Part shown: positions 24,327-34,483 of the stretch, in pieces
How positions within the stretch are numbered: position 1 is the first letter of the stretch
Layout of the letters: each line of letters opens with the position of its first letter
Source of the DNA: Flavobacterium limi
GTDB lineage: Bacteria; Bacteroidota; Bacteroidia; Flavobacteriales; Flavobacteriaceae
Direction of reading: 5' to 3'
NCBI RefSeq assembly: GCF_010645075.1
Contig: NZ_JAADZV010000002.1
Coordinates: 62,001 to 126,000, forward strand
Length of the DNA: 64,000 bases
Position numbers and translations under genes: made by a program
Notes under the pieces: generated by a model
What the model was told of the DNA's origin: nothing
Seen by the model: only the letters and a program-made list of their open reading frames with translations
The model's database searches: none

Positions 24327-26009
24327 TTACCAGTCCAGCTTTATCAAACCTACAGCCTGACGTTCCATTTTTAACGGAACGACTGTTTTAGCGTCTGATA
24401 TTTTTATCTTTTCTGCAGATATTGATTTTAGCTTACCGGATTTTTCTAATGTGTCGATTTGTTTTGGTGTCGGATTTTGCGGTGAACCCATTTTTTTCCA
24501 GACTTCGTAAGAATTACTGTTTTCCTTGTCAATCATATAAATAGTAAGAGTTGCCTTTTTAACGGGAATATTTTCAATCGAAACATTTACATTTTCTGTT
24601 GGGCCCGCCTTATCCATATCATGGTAATTCCAGACCATAATTGCAGCAGATTTTTTATCCTTAGTTGCTAATGCCCCAATATCCGACTGTTCGCCCCGAA
24701 CACTTGATTTTAAAACTTCCTCTATTGGATACATACGATTACTTATAGCCTTTAATCGTTTGCCAGACATCATCCCAAACATCCGGAAAACGTTCAATAC
24801 AGGTTTATCGACTCCATTTGTTGCCAGATCCCGGAAGCCATAAAACCAGGGCTGATTTTCAAATTCGAAAGACCAGGATACAGCTCCCAGAAAATTAACT
24901 TTTGTCTGATCTGCTAAAATATATTTTCGTGCAAAAGAAGCGGCAGTATAACTCGAATACATAGTACCGTTACGATACGCATTCTCAGGGTTAGTAGCCA
25001 TTCCGCAGGCCGCACAGCCTTCGGGGTCCGACTCGCCAATAATAACCGGAAGATCTTTTGTTTCCGGATATGACATTGTAAGTTTGAATCCGGTCTGGAT
25101 ATCATTTAATTGCGGTGCCATATCCATTCGGACTGTTCCGTCTACTAGTTTAGGCCATCCTTTTGCATGAAAAAGAATAGCATCCATAGGCGAACCTGTT
25201 TTGCCAGTAGCGTAATTGACGCCACTGATACAATGCTTTATAAAGTCATTAGTCCATTCCTGAGCTCCCTTGCCTCTTGTTCCGGCAATATTTATACCTC
25301 CTATTTTTGCAGTTGGCAATGCTTTTTTTAGTCCGTCTGCAGCATAATCATACATTTTGAGAAATTCTTCGCGAGTACCTTTCCAGTAGTGTCCGTTTGG
25401 TTCATTCCAGACTTCCCAATACCAGCTTTCTACCTCTTTTTGGCCATATCTTTCAACCGAATGCTTAACCCACTCATACACCAGATTTCTCCATTTATCA
25501 TAATCTTTTGGCGGATACGCCCATCCTGTAATAATATCTGTGTAAGGATCACCCGGCTTCCAGTAATGTCTGTATGGCGCAGGATGTGTGGACAATGCTT
25601 CAGGCATAAAACCAATTTGTGCCAAAGGTTTCATACCACGCGAAACATAAGTATCAAAAATACTGTCCACAATTTTCCAGTTGTATATTGGGTTTCCGCT
25701 ACTGTCTTCTGTATAAGCATTAGTTGAGCCCCATTTCAGGGCAGCTGTCCCGTCACCTGATACAAGCATGCTATGCGTACGGACATAAACAGGAACCGGG
25801 CTTAAATCAGCAATTTCACTAAGAAGCTTTTTGCCGTCCTTCATGTAAGTATAATTGGGTTCATCATACCCAAACCACGCCCAAACTGGCATCATAGGAG
25901 CAATTTCCTGCTTAAGGTCTACCTTGATTTCAGGACTTTGTGCATGGATGAAGGCTATACAAGATTGGAAAAAAACTATAGTCAGGCAATACTTTAATAA
26001 TTTTCGCAT
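24327..26009 (-). CDS. GH39-like glycoside hydrolase (beta-xylosidase type)
   Basis: A 560-residue secreted (beta/alpha)8-barrel enzyme with a signal peptide ending at HAQ. The acid/base residue is E203 in WEVWNEPNG and the nucleophile is E326 in PVIIGESDPE, both clan GH-A features. The C-terminal part (about 430-560) is beta-rich, as in GH39 xylosidases. The probable product is xylose or another pentose from side chains. It forms a pair with the GH43 gene downstream. Confidence 0.85.
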   Translation of the reverse strand: MRKLLKYCLTIVFFQSCIAFIHAQSPEIKVDLKQEIAPMMPVWAWFGYDEPNYTYMKDGKKLLSEIADLSPVPVYVRTHSMLVSGDGTAALKWGSTNAYTEDSSGNPIYNWKIVDSIFDTYVSRGMKPLAQIGFMPEALSTHPAPYRHYWKPGDPYTDIITGWAYPPKDYDKWRNLVYEWVKHSVERYGQKEVESWYWEVWNEPNGHYWKGTREEFLKMYDYAADGLKKALPTAKIGGINIAGTRGKGAQEWTNDFIKHCISGVNYATGKTGSPMDAILFHAKGWPKLVDGTVRMDMAPQLNDIQTGFKLTMSYPETKDLPVIIGESDPEGCAACGMATNPENAYRNGTMYSSYTAASFARKYILADQTKVNFLGAVSWSFEFENQPWFYGFRDLATNGVDKPVLNVFRMFGMMSGKRLKAISNRMYPIEEVLKSSVRGEQSDIGALATKDKKSAAIMVWNYHDMDKAGPTENVNVSIENIPVKKATLTIYMIDKENSNSYEVWKKMGSPQNPTPKQIDTLEKSGKLKSISAEKIKISDAKTVVPLKMERQAVGLIKLDW

Positions 26010-26401
26010 AGGCTGGTTTTTTAAGGTTAGTTATCAAACTGATTCAATCTGTTTTATTACTATTTAAACAAAATTTGCTTCATAATTTTGTTCTAATGAT
26101 AATTGTATAATCAACACTTACAAAAAAAGGCATTTTTTTTATAACAGCACTTTTATTTTAAATAAATATTTTCTTTATGTTGTTAATAATCAAACTTTCA
26201 TCATAAATACATTTTCCTTAATTATTACAGGTTAACCATTAAGGCTGTTAATATTAAGTTAAATGCTAAACTAAATGTAAAATATCTCATCTTTATAGAA
26301 AACCAAATCCTGAAAGTAACGAGCTAATTTAAACCTCCTTTTTACAGCAAACAAAATTCATATATTAGTTCCTAATTTTAGTTATAAACAGAGATAGACA
26401 A
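26010..26401. other. Intergenic AT-rich stretch between divergent genes
   Basis: About 390 bases between the GH39-like gene (minus) and a membrane-protein gene (plus). It must hold promoters for both, but no clear TAnnTTTG box was found. No RNA or repeat is recognised. Confidence 0.4.
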
Positions 26402-26953
26402 ATGATAAATGCTGATATTTTAAAAATTGCAAACCAGGCAAGCCTGAATATAATTGCTTATGACCAATTTGTAAGTATAAAACATAAACTTCGGCTTACC
26501 GATAAGTCAATTTGGGGTGTATTTCTTTTTCTCTGTGGAGGATTATTTTTTATAATTGTACCTTTTGCAACAACATCAGACACAATTTCAAAAGGCGTAG
26601 GAATTGTAATTGGAGTTTTATTGGTGTTTTTATCCATTTTAACTTTAGTTAGAGAAGTTCTGGATGGAATAATTATCGAAAATAATATTTTCACATTTCG
26701 GCACAACTTAAAAAAAACAACCGTTCCTCTAAGCAGAGATATGAAAATTGAAATGAAGACAGAAATACTTAAGATAAGACGCGTCGGAACAAAAGGCTCT
26801 GATTTTATTCTGGTTACTCATTATCTTCAGGAAAAGGACAAAAAAACTCCTGTTCTAAAATTTCAAATGAACGGCTCACATGCGGAAAAAGCCAGAAAAT
26901 TAGGTAACGAAATAACAAGAATAGTCAATGACAAATTTGAAAACAGAACTTAA
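26402..26953 (+). CDS. Hypothetical membrane protein with two helices
   Basis: A 183-residue protein. Two hydrophobic helices (SIWGVFLFLCGGLFFIIVPF and GVGIVIGVLLVFLSIL, about 37-82) follow a soluble N-terminus. The soluble C-terminal part (about 88-180) is beta-rich with alternating charged strands and may be PH-like. No catalytic motif is visible. It starts the plus-strand block that splits the pectin locus. Confidence 0.7.
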   Translation: MINADILKIANQASLNIIAYDQFVSIKHKLRLTDKSIWGVFLFLCGGLFFIIVPFATTSDTISKGVGIVIGVLLVFLSILTLVREVLDGIIIENNIFTFRHNLKKTTVPLSRDMKIEMKTEILKIRRVGTKGSDFILVTHYLQEKDKKTPVLKFQMNGSHAEKARKLGNEITRIVNDKFENRT

Positions 26954-27005
26954 TTTAAGACTAACACAATAGCTAACAAAAAGTTTTTATATAAAGTATA
27001 ATTAA

Positions 27006-27920
27006 ATGAATACAGAGCACTCCATCGCTTTAGTAACCTGCTGGTACGGAGATTACCCATGGTATTTTCCCCTATTTGTCAAATCGTGTATGCATAATCC
27101 AACAATTGATTTCATAATTATTACCGGTAATACACAGGAAATTCCCAATAAGCCGTCTAACGTAATTATAATAAACAAATCATTACAGGAATTGAAAATT
27201 ATGGGGGCAACAAAATTTGGTTTTGAATTGAATTTTGATAACCCTTATAAATTATGTGATTTTAAACCTGCACATGGCTTGCTATTTCAGGACATTCTTG
27301 AAAAATATGATTTTTGGGGACATGCTGATATTGATATGGTTTATGGTGACATCAGAGCTTTTATCACACCTAACATTTTAAATGGATACGATCTGGTCAG
27401 TGCACATAAGAATTTTATAACAGGGACATTTTGTTTGTATCGCAATAATGATTTGATGCGGACTTTATTTATGGAAAGTCTGGATTATCAAAAAATATTT
27501 TCTTCTCCGGAATATTTAGGTTTTGATGAATGTGCCTTTTTGTTTGATAAATTACAGACACCCGGCGTAACAGTGTTTGATTTTCCGGACCATAGAAGTA
27601 TGACCTATGTAGTCTGTAAAGCACATAGGGAGAAAAGAATAAATGCGCTTTTTGAGTCTTACTTTTATAAAACGATGCATAATAAAATCAGGTGGGATAA
27701 TGGGCGGATTATATATTCCAACAAAAAAGAATGTTTGTTTTATGATATGATAAAGTACAAGGTAGAATGTGAAGATAAAACAATAAATTACCCAATACCG
27801 GATGTTTTTTATTTTAACAAAAAGGGCATTAATAAAAAAAGTTTTTGGAGATTAGGTGGGTTAAAAATGATATCCAAAAAGAAAAACTTAAAAAAAGTGC
27901 AGATTTTGAGCATTCAATAG
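27006..27920 (+). CDS. DUF6625-like putative glycosyltransferase
   Basis: A 304-residue protein resembling DUF6625. It starts IALVTCWYGDYPWYF, a glycosyltransferase-like strand, and has WGHADIDMVYGD with a DxD-type motif at 108-110, then GTFCLYRNN and GFDECAFLF. DxD supports nucleotide-sugar and metal binding. A sugar-transfer role is inference. Neighbours give no clear surface-polysaccharide context. Confidence 0.7.
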   Translation: MNTEHSIALVTCWYGDYPWYFPLFVKSCMHNPTIDFIIITGNTQEIPNKPSNVIIINKSLQELKIMGATKFGFELNFDNPYKLCDFKPAHGLLFQDILEKYDFWGHADIDMVYGDIRAFITPNILNGYDLVSAHKNFITGTFCLYRNNDLMRTLFMESLDYQKIFSSPEYLGFDECAFLFDKLQTPGVTVFDFPDHRSMTYVVCKAHREKRINALFESYFYKTMHNKIRWDNGRIIYSNKKECLFYDMIKYKVECEDKTINYPIPDVFYFNKKGINKKSFWRLGGLKMISKKKNLKKVQILSIQ

Positions 27921-28015
27921 ACATCTTTATGAGAATTCCCTGAAAGCGCCCTCAGCAATCGATCGCTAAAAGGTTTCATAATCAGTGATATTATGGATTT
28001 TTAAGGCTTAATTTG

Positions 28016-28023
28016 TATCTTTG
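28016..28023 (+). promoter_or_regulatory. -7 box of the histidine kinase gene
   Basis: TATCTTTG matches TAnnTTTG. It overlaps an in-frame TTG at 28021, which therefore cannot be the start; the ATG at 28057 is used. Confidence 0.6.
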
Positions 28024-28056
28024 CGGTATCCATTTCTTAAAAGCCAAAAGTTAATA

Positions 28057-29439
28057 ATGCCCGAAGTTGTACTTGTAGATCCAAAAACTATTTTTTTACT
28101 TTATTTTTGGGGCAATTTTTTTACCTGCATACTTATTTTCAGTTATTCATTTTCCTATGCTACTGTTGATAACAGAAAAACCTTAAAATGGTTTGGAGTA
28201 GGAAAATTATTGCTGACTGTCGCATGGATATTGATTATTTTGAGGAATGTCATCGACGATTTTCTCTCCATCAATGTTGCGAATTCCATGATTTTTTGCG
28301 CCTGCTGTTATGAAACGATAGCCATGTTGTCGCTTCTTAAAACTAACACAAAAAAACGTTTCAGATTACAGATGGCAATTACTTTTGCTGCTGTGATAGT
28401 TTTCAATGTTGGAACGTTTTTGGGGAGTACAATAAATACCCGCGTTTTAATTGGAGCCATTGGGATATTTGCCATTTATTTACCCCCGATTATTCATTAT
28501 TTTACTGAAAAAGGAAAGAAAAACTTTTTTAGGACCTTCTATGTGCTTTGTTATGCACTATTTGAGATTCTGATTCTAATACGTGCAGCTTACAGGTATA
28601 TGCATCCTACAAATCTTTTTTTTTCCAACGATACTCTGGACAGTTTTTATAGTATTGGTTTATTCCTGGTAGCCCTTGTTGGAATTGTGGGTTTTTTGTT
28701 ACTGGTAAAAGAAAAACAGGATCATAAGATACGGAAGCTTCTGGACGACAAAAATCAATTCTTTTCCATTATTTCACATGATTTGCGAGGACCGGTCGGT
28801 GCTGCAGCATCCCTTTCAGAATTATTGGCAGAAGATATAGAAAAGTACAGTCGGGAAGAAATCAGGGAGATTTCTGAAATGTTATACCAATCAAATAAAA
28901 ACAGCTATAAATTACTGGAAAATCTATTAGAATGGTCGAGAGTGCAAACCGGAATGATTACATTTAGTCCTGAAAAGATAATATTAAATACACTGATTGA
29001 AGAAAATATCGAGTTAAACAAAAATGCTGCATTAAATAAAAACATACAGCTTTCATTTGAACCCTCTGGTCTTATAGAAGTTGAGGCAGATAAAAACATG
29101 ATTGATACTGTTGTACGTAATTTACTGAACAATGCCATCAAGTTTACTGATAAAAATGGCAAGGTTGAAATAAGACTGTTAAAAACAGATCGAAAAGTAG
29201 AGATTTCTATCACTGATAACGGAATTGGGATCCCTGATGACATAAAAGATAAATTATTCCAAATCAATAGGAAGGTAATTCAAAAAGGTACAGAAAATGA
29301 AACGGGAAGCGGTCTGGGATTATTGCTATGCAGTGAATTTATACATCTCCACAGAGGCAAAATCTGGGCAGAAAGTAATGGAGGGAATGGCAGTACGTTT
29401 AAATTTACCTTACCTTTTGTTAATGCTGGCTCCAATTAA
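28057..29439 (+). CDS. Membrane sensor histidine kinase
   Basis: A 460-residue kinase. The first 220 residues hold about seven membrane helices (for example FFTCILIFSYSFSYA, AITFAAVIVFNVGTFLG, IGLFLVALVGIVGFLLLV) with short loops. HisKA follows with SIISHDLRGPV (H about 241), then HATPase_c: NLLNNAIKFTD, DNGIGIPDD and GSGLGLLL. There is no receiver domain and no adjacent response regulator, so it is an orphan kinase. The sensor part resembles 7TM-type receptors, but the ligand is unknown. Confidence 0.9.
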   Translation: MPEVVLVDPKTIFLLYFWGNFFTCILIFSYSFSYATVDNRKTLKWFGVGKLLLTVAWILIILRNVIDDFLSINVANSMIFCACCYETIAMLSLLKTNTKKRFRLQMAITFAAVIVFNVGTFLGSTINTRVLIGAIGIFAIYLPPIIHYFTEKGKKNFFRTFYVLCYALFEILILIRAAYRYMHPTNLFFSNDTLDSFYSIGLFLVALVGIVGFLLLVKEKQDHKIRKLLDDKNQFFSIISHDLRGPVGAAASLSELLAEDIEKYSREEIREISEMLYQSNKNSYKLLENLLEWSRVQTGMITFSPEKIILNTLIEENIELNKNAALNKNIQLSFEPSGLIEVEADKNMIDTVVRNLLNNAIKFTDKNGKVEIRLLKTDRKVEISITDNGIGIPDDIKDKLFQINRKVIQKGTENETGSGLGLLLCSEFIHLHRGKIWAESNGGNGSTFKFTLPFVNAGSN

Positions 29440-29596
29440 TACAAGTGTTATTTTTCAAAATGTTTTGGCATAAATTACTAAATTCATTTGCACAAAATCT
29501 CTCATAATTATATAAGTCAATTCTCCAATTCTATAAAATTCAAGCACCCATAAATCTGTAAATTAGAATTTAAATAATCTTTAAAAGACAGTAATT

Positions 29597-29866
29597 ATGG
29601 AAAATTTAATTAATCAGGAGAACCTGGAAGATATCAGGGAATTTATTGAAGAGAAAATTGCCGATGTTCCCGCCAATTATATATTATTTGGTGCGATTGG
29701 CTCTCTGCTTTTATCTTCATACCTTAAGAAAATTGGTAAAAATCAGGCCAGTTCTGTAGTTAGCAAGTTATCTATTCCTATAATAGCAATTGGGCTGGCA
29801 AAATATAAGGATGTTATAAAGTCTGAATTGGAGGCGCTGACTGAACCACAACCTGAAAATGCCTAA
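29597..29866 (+). CDS. Small hypothetical membrane-associated protein
   Basis: An 89-residue protein with an acidic N-terminus (ENLEDIREFIEEKIADV), a hydrophobic segment (YILFGAIGSLLLSSYL) and a second moderately hydrophobic stretch (LSIPIIAIGLAKY). No family is recognised. It is followed by a bidirectional hairpin terminator. Confidence 0.65.
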   Translation: MENLINQENLEDIREFIEEKIADVPANYILFGAIGSLLLSSYLKKIGKNQASSVVSKLSIPIIAIGLAKYKDVIKSELEALTEPQPENA

Positions 29867-29876
29867 TTCAATTTTT

Positions 29877-29926
29877 ATACTTCCTTGTTTTATAATACTA
29901 TAACTTAGATTATACCAAGGAAGTAT
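29877..29926. terminator. Bidirectional terminator
   Basis: ATACTTCCTTG (29877-29887) pairs perfectly with CAAGGAAGTAT (29916-29926), with a long loop. It separates the small plus-strand gene from the convergent CE12 gene. Confidence 0.65.
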
Positions 29927-29948
29927 TTGTTTTCTTTTGTTACACCTA

Positions 29949-30764
29949 TTATTTTTTTGAAATAGAGTTTAATTGCTTCATCCCTTCAAAAACAAGTCTC
30001 GCAACTTCTACAGCGCCTTTGGTTTGGAAATGAGTATTATCTTTTTGACCTTCCGGATAAGCTTCATATTTTCCCGCGGGTAAATTCATGAAGTAATTTT
30101 CTGAAACAAAATCTTTTCCTTTTTTTGTAAAAAATTCCCTGGAAGCTTTATTCAAATCTATTAAGGGCACTTTCATTTCAGCTGCAACATCTTTTGGCGC
30201 TTTATCGTATTCTCCGTGAACATCATTTAAAACATTTTCTTTCCATGGAAAATTTCTGGCTACCGGTGTAAGGACAATTGGATAAGCTCCTTTTTCTCTT
30301 GCCTGTGAAACAAAAAGCCTTAAAAATTCTTTGTACCCTTTAACATCTACATATCTTTCTGTTTTATCGGCTGCACTGTCATTATGCCCAAATTGCATCA
30401 TAACAATGTCCCCTTTTTTAAGATTTTCATATACGGCCCTCCAGCGCCCTTCCTGAAAAAAGGTTCTAGTACTTCGTCCTCCCCTTGCCCTATCATCAAC
30501 ACGAACACTGTCTGTTTTTATAAAATTCTTTATTTGTTTTAAACTGTCTTTCGCAAAAAAAGGTTGAAAAACCTGTCCCCAGCCTGTAACCGGATACCTT
30601 GTTTTCATGTAATCTTTTCCCGGTTCATAATTATTGGCATAATCAGCCATGGTAGAATCCCCTATTAAATAAAGAGTTGTTATATTAGATTTTTTTGTTG
30701 TGAAAGCCATAATCATAAGACTTGCTGTAAGACAACAAACAGCGATTACAAATTTTGATTTCAT
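29949..30764 (-). CDS. CE12-type SGNH esterase, rhamnogalacturonan acetylesterase
   Basis: A 271-residue secreted SGNH/GDSL hydrolase. Motifs in order: GDSTMA with catalytic S37, GGRSTRTF, GHNDSA (126-131) and DNTHF with the catalytic histidine near 254. This is the arrangement of CE12 esterases that deacetylate rhamnogalacturonan and other pectins. The start codon is 1 base after the upstream esterase stop, so they are one operon. Signal peptide is at residues 1-22. Confidence 0.9.
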   Translation of the reverse strand: MKSKFVIAVCCLTASLMIMAFTTKKSNITTLYLIGDSTMADYANNYEPGKDYMKTRYPVTGWGQVFQPFFAKDSLKQIKNFIKTDSVRVDDRARGGRSTRTFFQEGRWRAVYENLKKGDIVMMQFGHNDSAADKTERYVDVKGYKEFLRLFVSQAREKGAYPIVLTPVARNFPWKENVLNDVHGEYDKAPKDVAAEMKVPLIDLNKASREFFTKKGKDFVSENYFMNLPAGKYEAYPEGQKDNTHFQTKGAVEVARLVFEGMKQLNSISKK

Positions 30765-30765
30765 A

Positions 30766-31755
30766 TTATTTATTCAAATTTTTCATTAAAAAATCATAGA
30801 TGTAATTGACCGTAGGATCTACCCAGGGTTCAAATAGCCAAAACGGATGAATTTTTTCATCAAACTTATGCACTTCGGTATAAATGTTCCACTCTTTCAT
30901 CATCCCGATCAGCTCGTCCTGACCCGCGTGAAATCTTGAAAACCCGCTGTTAATAAATAATATGGGGCACGACTTTTCGTTTGCCCAAAAAATACCCGAA
31001 GCATCTTTCCATACTTCCGGTTTTTCAAAGAATGTTCCTCCCAGCCATTCTACGTCCGGAGAATTGGGTTTTCGGGTTAAGTTAAGTGATGAGGGCGCCA
31101 TAAAATCAACAACTCCGTCAATATCCACAATAGCCTGTACCTCGCTTGAAAAACCTAAATTACCCTGATCACCTTCTTTTGATGCAACGCCATTTGTAAG
31201 TCCAACCAACATTGCCAGCTGTCCTCCTGCCGAACAACCGGAAACAGCAATTTTATTGGGGTCAATATTATACTTTCCGGCATTTGCCCTTACCCATCTT
31301 ATAGCCGATTTTATATTGTAAACTGCTGCCGGATATTTAGCTTCCAGCGAAAGCTGGTATTCAACACAGATGGTAACTATACCCTTAGCTGCCAGTTTTT
31401 GTGCCATCGGAATCTGAAGTTTCTTATCTCCGGATCTCCATCCTCCTCCATGAATCATAATAAGGGCTGGATATTTTCCGTTTTTTTTTGGAGAAAAAAC
31501 ATCCAAATGCAAATCCCTGTCTCCAAAAGGCGTGTTTTTTAGTGTAGTATAAACAAGCTCCCTATTTTCAGTAACTCCTGCAGGCAAAATATCTTTGGCA
31601 GCTTTTATGTGCGGAAAATACTTAAGCTGCTTCTTATATTCATTGGATATATTAAAAGAAGTATCTCTCGGAATAATATTAATTGTTTTCTGTGCCTGGC
31701 TTTGAAAACTCAGAAAAAGAATCAGAGAGAAAACGGTTTGTTTAACTAATTTCAT
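30766..31755 (-). CDS. Secreted alpha/beta hydrolase (esterase)
   Basis: A 329-residue enzyme with a signal peptide ending SQAQ. HGGGW (102-106) is the oxyanion hole and S175 in GCSAGG is the nucleophile; a C-terminal HPFW supplies the histidine. The build fits the BD-FAE or hormone-sensitive-lipase-like esterases. Given the operon with CE12, GH28 and CE8, pectin acetyl or feruloyl ester cleavage is likely, but the substrate is not shown by sequence. Confidence 0.88.
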   Translation of the reverse strand: MKLVKQTVFSLILFLSFQSQAQKTINIIPRDTSFNISNEYKKQLKYFPHIKAAKDILPAGVTENRELVYTTLKNTPFGDRDLHLDVFSPKKNGKYPALIMIHGGGWRSGDKKLQIPMAQKLAAKGIVTICVEYQLSLEAKYPAAVYNIKSAIRWVRANAGKYNIDPNKIAVSGCSAGGQLAMLVGLTNGVASKEGDQGNLGFSSEVQAIVDIDGVVDFMAPSSLNLTRKPNSPDVEWLGGTFFEKPEVWKDASGIFWANEKSCPILFINSGFSRFHAGQDELIGMMKEWNIYTEVHKFDEKIHPFWLFEPWVDPTVNYIYDFLMKNLNK

Positions 31756-31808
31756 TTTTTGGTTTATTAAATCTTTTGCAAAGAAACAGCTATTAGTTTA
31801 ACATGAAA

Positions 31809-31857
31809 TAAAAAAAAGGATTATTATTAGCATTTTTGAAAACTAATAATAATCCTT
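31809..31857 (-). terminator. Terminator after the pectate lyase gene
   Basis: A perfect 15-bp stem (31816-31830 with 31843-31857) followed on the minus strand by eight T. It would reduce transcription from the lyase into the esterase pair. Confidence 0.85.
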
Positions 31858-31865
31858 GTTAAAAA

Positions 31866-34448
31866 TTACTGAACGATTATTTTTGTAACCAGTCCTGTTT
31901 TTGAACTTTTAATAAAATAAAGTCCATGAGGTAAATCGTTTACAGAAATCTCTGTTTCAAGGCTGGTTGTTTCAATTTGCTTGATAACAAGTCCCGCAAC
32001 ACTAATGAATGACACGGTGTCATTATCTACAAATGATTTCAGCGTTATTTTATTCTTACCTACAGTTGGATAAGCATAAAACAAATTGCTTTTGTTTGAA
32101 TATTCATTCACACCCAGTGTTCCGTTTTGAATATCTGTAATTGCTTTTACAATGCTATTGATGTATACTTCGACATTTGTATATCCTGCATCAAGTGTTT
32201 TTAAATTTCCATCAGCTGCATTTGAAGGATTCAAGCCTTTTTCTGTTTCCCACGTATCGGGCATACCATCTGCGTCAGTATCTACAGGTGCTGTTTCGGT
32301 TGGCAGTACGGGCCATCCACCGGCAGCAGCCTGAGTATCAATATATCCGTTTGTACTTCCGTTACCTCCATTCATGATTGATGCGATACCTGATCTTGTA
32401 TCGTTAACAGCTCTTAAATCAACTGTATCTCTGAACAAATTGGCACCAGCATGGTCTAAAACCAGTTCATACGCTTTTGCAGCAGTATGTGTTGTAATCT
32501 CTGCAAAGGCATGTGGCGTTTCAATTTTTAGTTCTTCTTTATTAGCTTCAGTAACTGGTAACTGGCTTCCGTGAAACTGACTAAATACGCCGTATGTCCA
32601 GTTGTCCTGAGTAGCCCTGGCAGACCCGTTTACATAATTTCCGTCTACATAATATTTTCCCCAGATTCCGTACAATGGTGATGTTGCATCAAGGCTTCTT
32701 CCTGTAGATAAAATACGTTCTTTAGTAGAATTAGACGTTCCAGGCCCTGGCTTCCAGTAATTATTTACCAGATTCACATTCATAGCATCTCCACCGTAAC
32801 AACTGTTTCCGCACCAGTTGTATATCACATTGTTACGTATATCCACTAAATCAGTTAATGCAAAAGGATCATTTGCATATTCTCCCAATCTCGGATTACG
32901 GCTGTCATGATGTGCAAGCAAATTGTGATGAAACGAAGCATTTCTTCCTCCCCATACTCCACCATAACCATGATTACCTTTATTGTGAACCGAATTTCGA
33001 AGACTTTCTGAAATAATACACCATTGAAGTGTGAAATTTTCATTCTGATAAAATGAAACGCATTCATCTGTTGACCAGCTCATCGAGCAGTGATCTACTA
33101 TAATATCTTTTTGAAAACGTCCTCCCATTGCATCATCTTCTACATTTTTTTCATCCCCCATTCTAAAACGTAAATAGCGAATAATAACATTGTTTCCTCC
33201 TACTTTTACATCATAATCCCTTAGTGTAATACCTCCGCCCGGAGCGGTTTGTCCTGCGATAGTAATATTATCTTTGATATTCAGTCTGCTTTCCAGTTTG
33301 ATATTACCCGATACTTTAAAAGCAACAATTCTTGGACCTGACTGATTTACAGCATCCCTTAGTGAACCTGGTCCTGAATCATTCAGGTTGGTAACATAAA
33401 TAAGTTTTCCGCCACGGCCGCCTGTAACATATTTGCCATAGCCTTCTGCGCCGGGAAAAGCAGGAGTACTTTTATCATTTGCTCCTGTTGTCCCCCAAAA
33501 GGCATAAAAAACCTGATTTCCTGTAGTAGTTGTTTCTGTTTTTTTAATGGTATTTGGTGTCGTCGAGGATATTGACCATCCGTAGAATGTATAGCCCATC
33601 ACATTTGGAACAGGAAGAGTTATCGGAATTCCTTCTGTATATACCGTTGGAGTTAATCCTGTTAACGCCGATCCGTCAACTGAGTTTTGATATGATATTG
33701 TGTACGTATTAGCCGTTTTAAATTCTGCTGTATACGTGACATTTGATGTAATAGCAAAAGTAACCGGATTAGCCGTTGAGACCGGGTTTCCATTACCATC
33801 AACCCATCTTACAAAGTTATAACCAAAGTTTGGAGTTGCTGTCAGCGTAATTTGAGTCCCCTCAACAAACTGGCTTCCCGGTGTAGCAGAAGTGATAATA
33901 CCTCCGGAAACGGGGTTTGTACTCGTTGTTAGGGTATAGATAGAAACATTAGCGTTATCGGTTACTTTTTCAAAATAATCAAAATTGCCTACATAATTAT
34001 TTCCGGTAACAGGTTTAAATACAAAGTATAAATCATGTGTGCCTGTCGTTTGAGCTATAGGAACAGAAACAATTTGATAAGTCGTCCAATTTCCCGTAGC
34101 AGTGGTATTAATATTGGCTGTACCAATTAAGGTACCATTAGTTCCGTCTATTCTTATTTCAACAGTCCCGGCCAAAGTTCCAACTGTAGGTGATCCTGTT
34201 TGCGTTCTGCTGGCTGCTGCAATATCGAAACGGGTATCATATTGATTAAAGGTATGTCCTGCAAATCTAATCCAGTTTCCATTTTTACAATTCCCGATGT
34301 TTTTACCTCCGGAAAGCGCCGCATTGGTTTCTATAGACACTCCATTGAAGGTAGTGAAATTTTCCGCTTCAAGCCGCTGAGTGGTCTGCGAAAAACCTAG
34401 TACTGAAAAGAATATCAGTAACATGGAAATAAAATATTGTTTTTTCAT
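31866..34448 (-). CDS. Secreted PL1 pectate lyase with CBM6 and T9SS signal
   Basis: An 860-residue multidomain enzyme. Order: signal peptide (1-20), CBM6 (about 22-165, beginning RLEAENF and ending NFDYFEKV), two Listeria-Bacteroides/InlB-type repeats (about 170-245 and 250-315), PL1 right-handed beta-helix (about 325-660: FPGAEGYGK, DSGPGSLRDAV, IVDHCSMSWSTDE, NPRLGEYAND), a thrombospondin-3-like calcium loop DTDADGMPDTWE, and a type IX secretion C-terminal domain (about 790-860: FYAYPTVGKN, GLYFIKSS). It cleaves polygalacturonate by elimination. It shares the CBM6 and repeat layout with the CE8 protein downstream. Confidence 0.94.
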   Translation of the reverse strand: MKKQYFISMLLIFFSVLGFSQTTQRLEAENFTTFNGVSIETNAALSGGKNIGNCKNGNWIRFAGHTFNQYDTRFDIAAASRTQTGSPTVGTLAGTVEIRIDGTNGTLIGTANINTTATGNWTTYQIVSVPIAQTTGTHDLYFVFKPVTGNNYVGNFDYFEKVTDNANVSIYTLTTSTNPVSGGIITSATPGSQFVEGTQITLTATPNFGYNFVRWVDGNGNPVSTANPVTFAITSNVTYTAEFKTANTYTISYQNSVDGSALTGLTPTVYTEGIPITLPVPNVMGYTFYGWSISSTTPNTIKKTETTTTGNQVFYAFWGTTGANDKSTPAFPGAEGYGKYVTGGRGGKLIYVTNLNDSGPGSLRDAVNQSGPRIVAFKVSGNIKLESRLNIKDNITIAGQTAPGGGITLRDYDVKVGGNNVIIRYLRFRMGDEKNVEDDAMGGRFQKDIIVDHCSMSWSTDECVSFYQNENFTLQWCIISESLRNSVHNKGNHGYGGVWGGRNASFHHNLLAHHDSRNPRLGEYANDPFALTDLVDIRNNVIYNWCGNSCYGGDAMNVNLVNNYWKPGPGTSNSTKERILSTGRSLDATSPLYGIWGKYYVDGNYVNGSARATQDNWTYGVFSQFHGSQLPVTEANKEELKIETPHAFAEITTHTAAKAYELVLDHAGANLFRDTVDLRAVNDTRSGIASIMNGGNGSTNGYIDTQAAAGGWPVLPTETAPVDTDADGMPDTWETEKGLNPSNAADGNLKTLDAGYTNVEVYINSIVKAITDIQNGTLGVNEYSNKSNLFYAYPTVGKNKITLKSFVDNDTVSFISVAGLVIKQIETTSLETEISVNDLPHGLYFIKSSKTGLVTKIIVQ

Positions 34449-34483
34449 TTTTGGTTTATTTGGTTAAATAGTCTGTGTGATTA

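Noticed and set aside
28021..28056. TTG start for the membrane histidine kinase
   Set aside because: It falls within the -7 box at 28016-28023, so the transcript should not include it; the ATG at 28057 is used.
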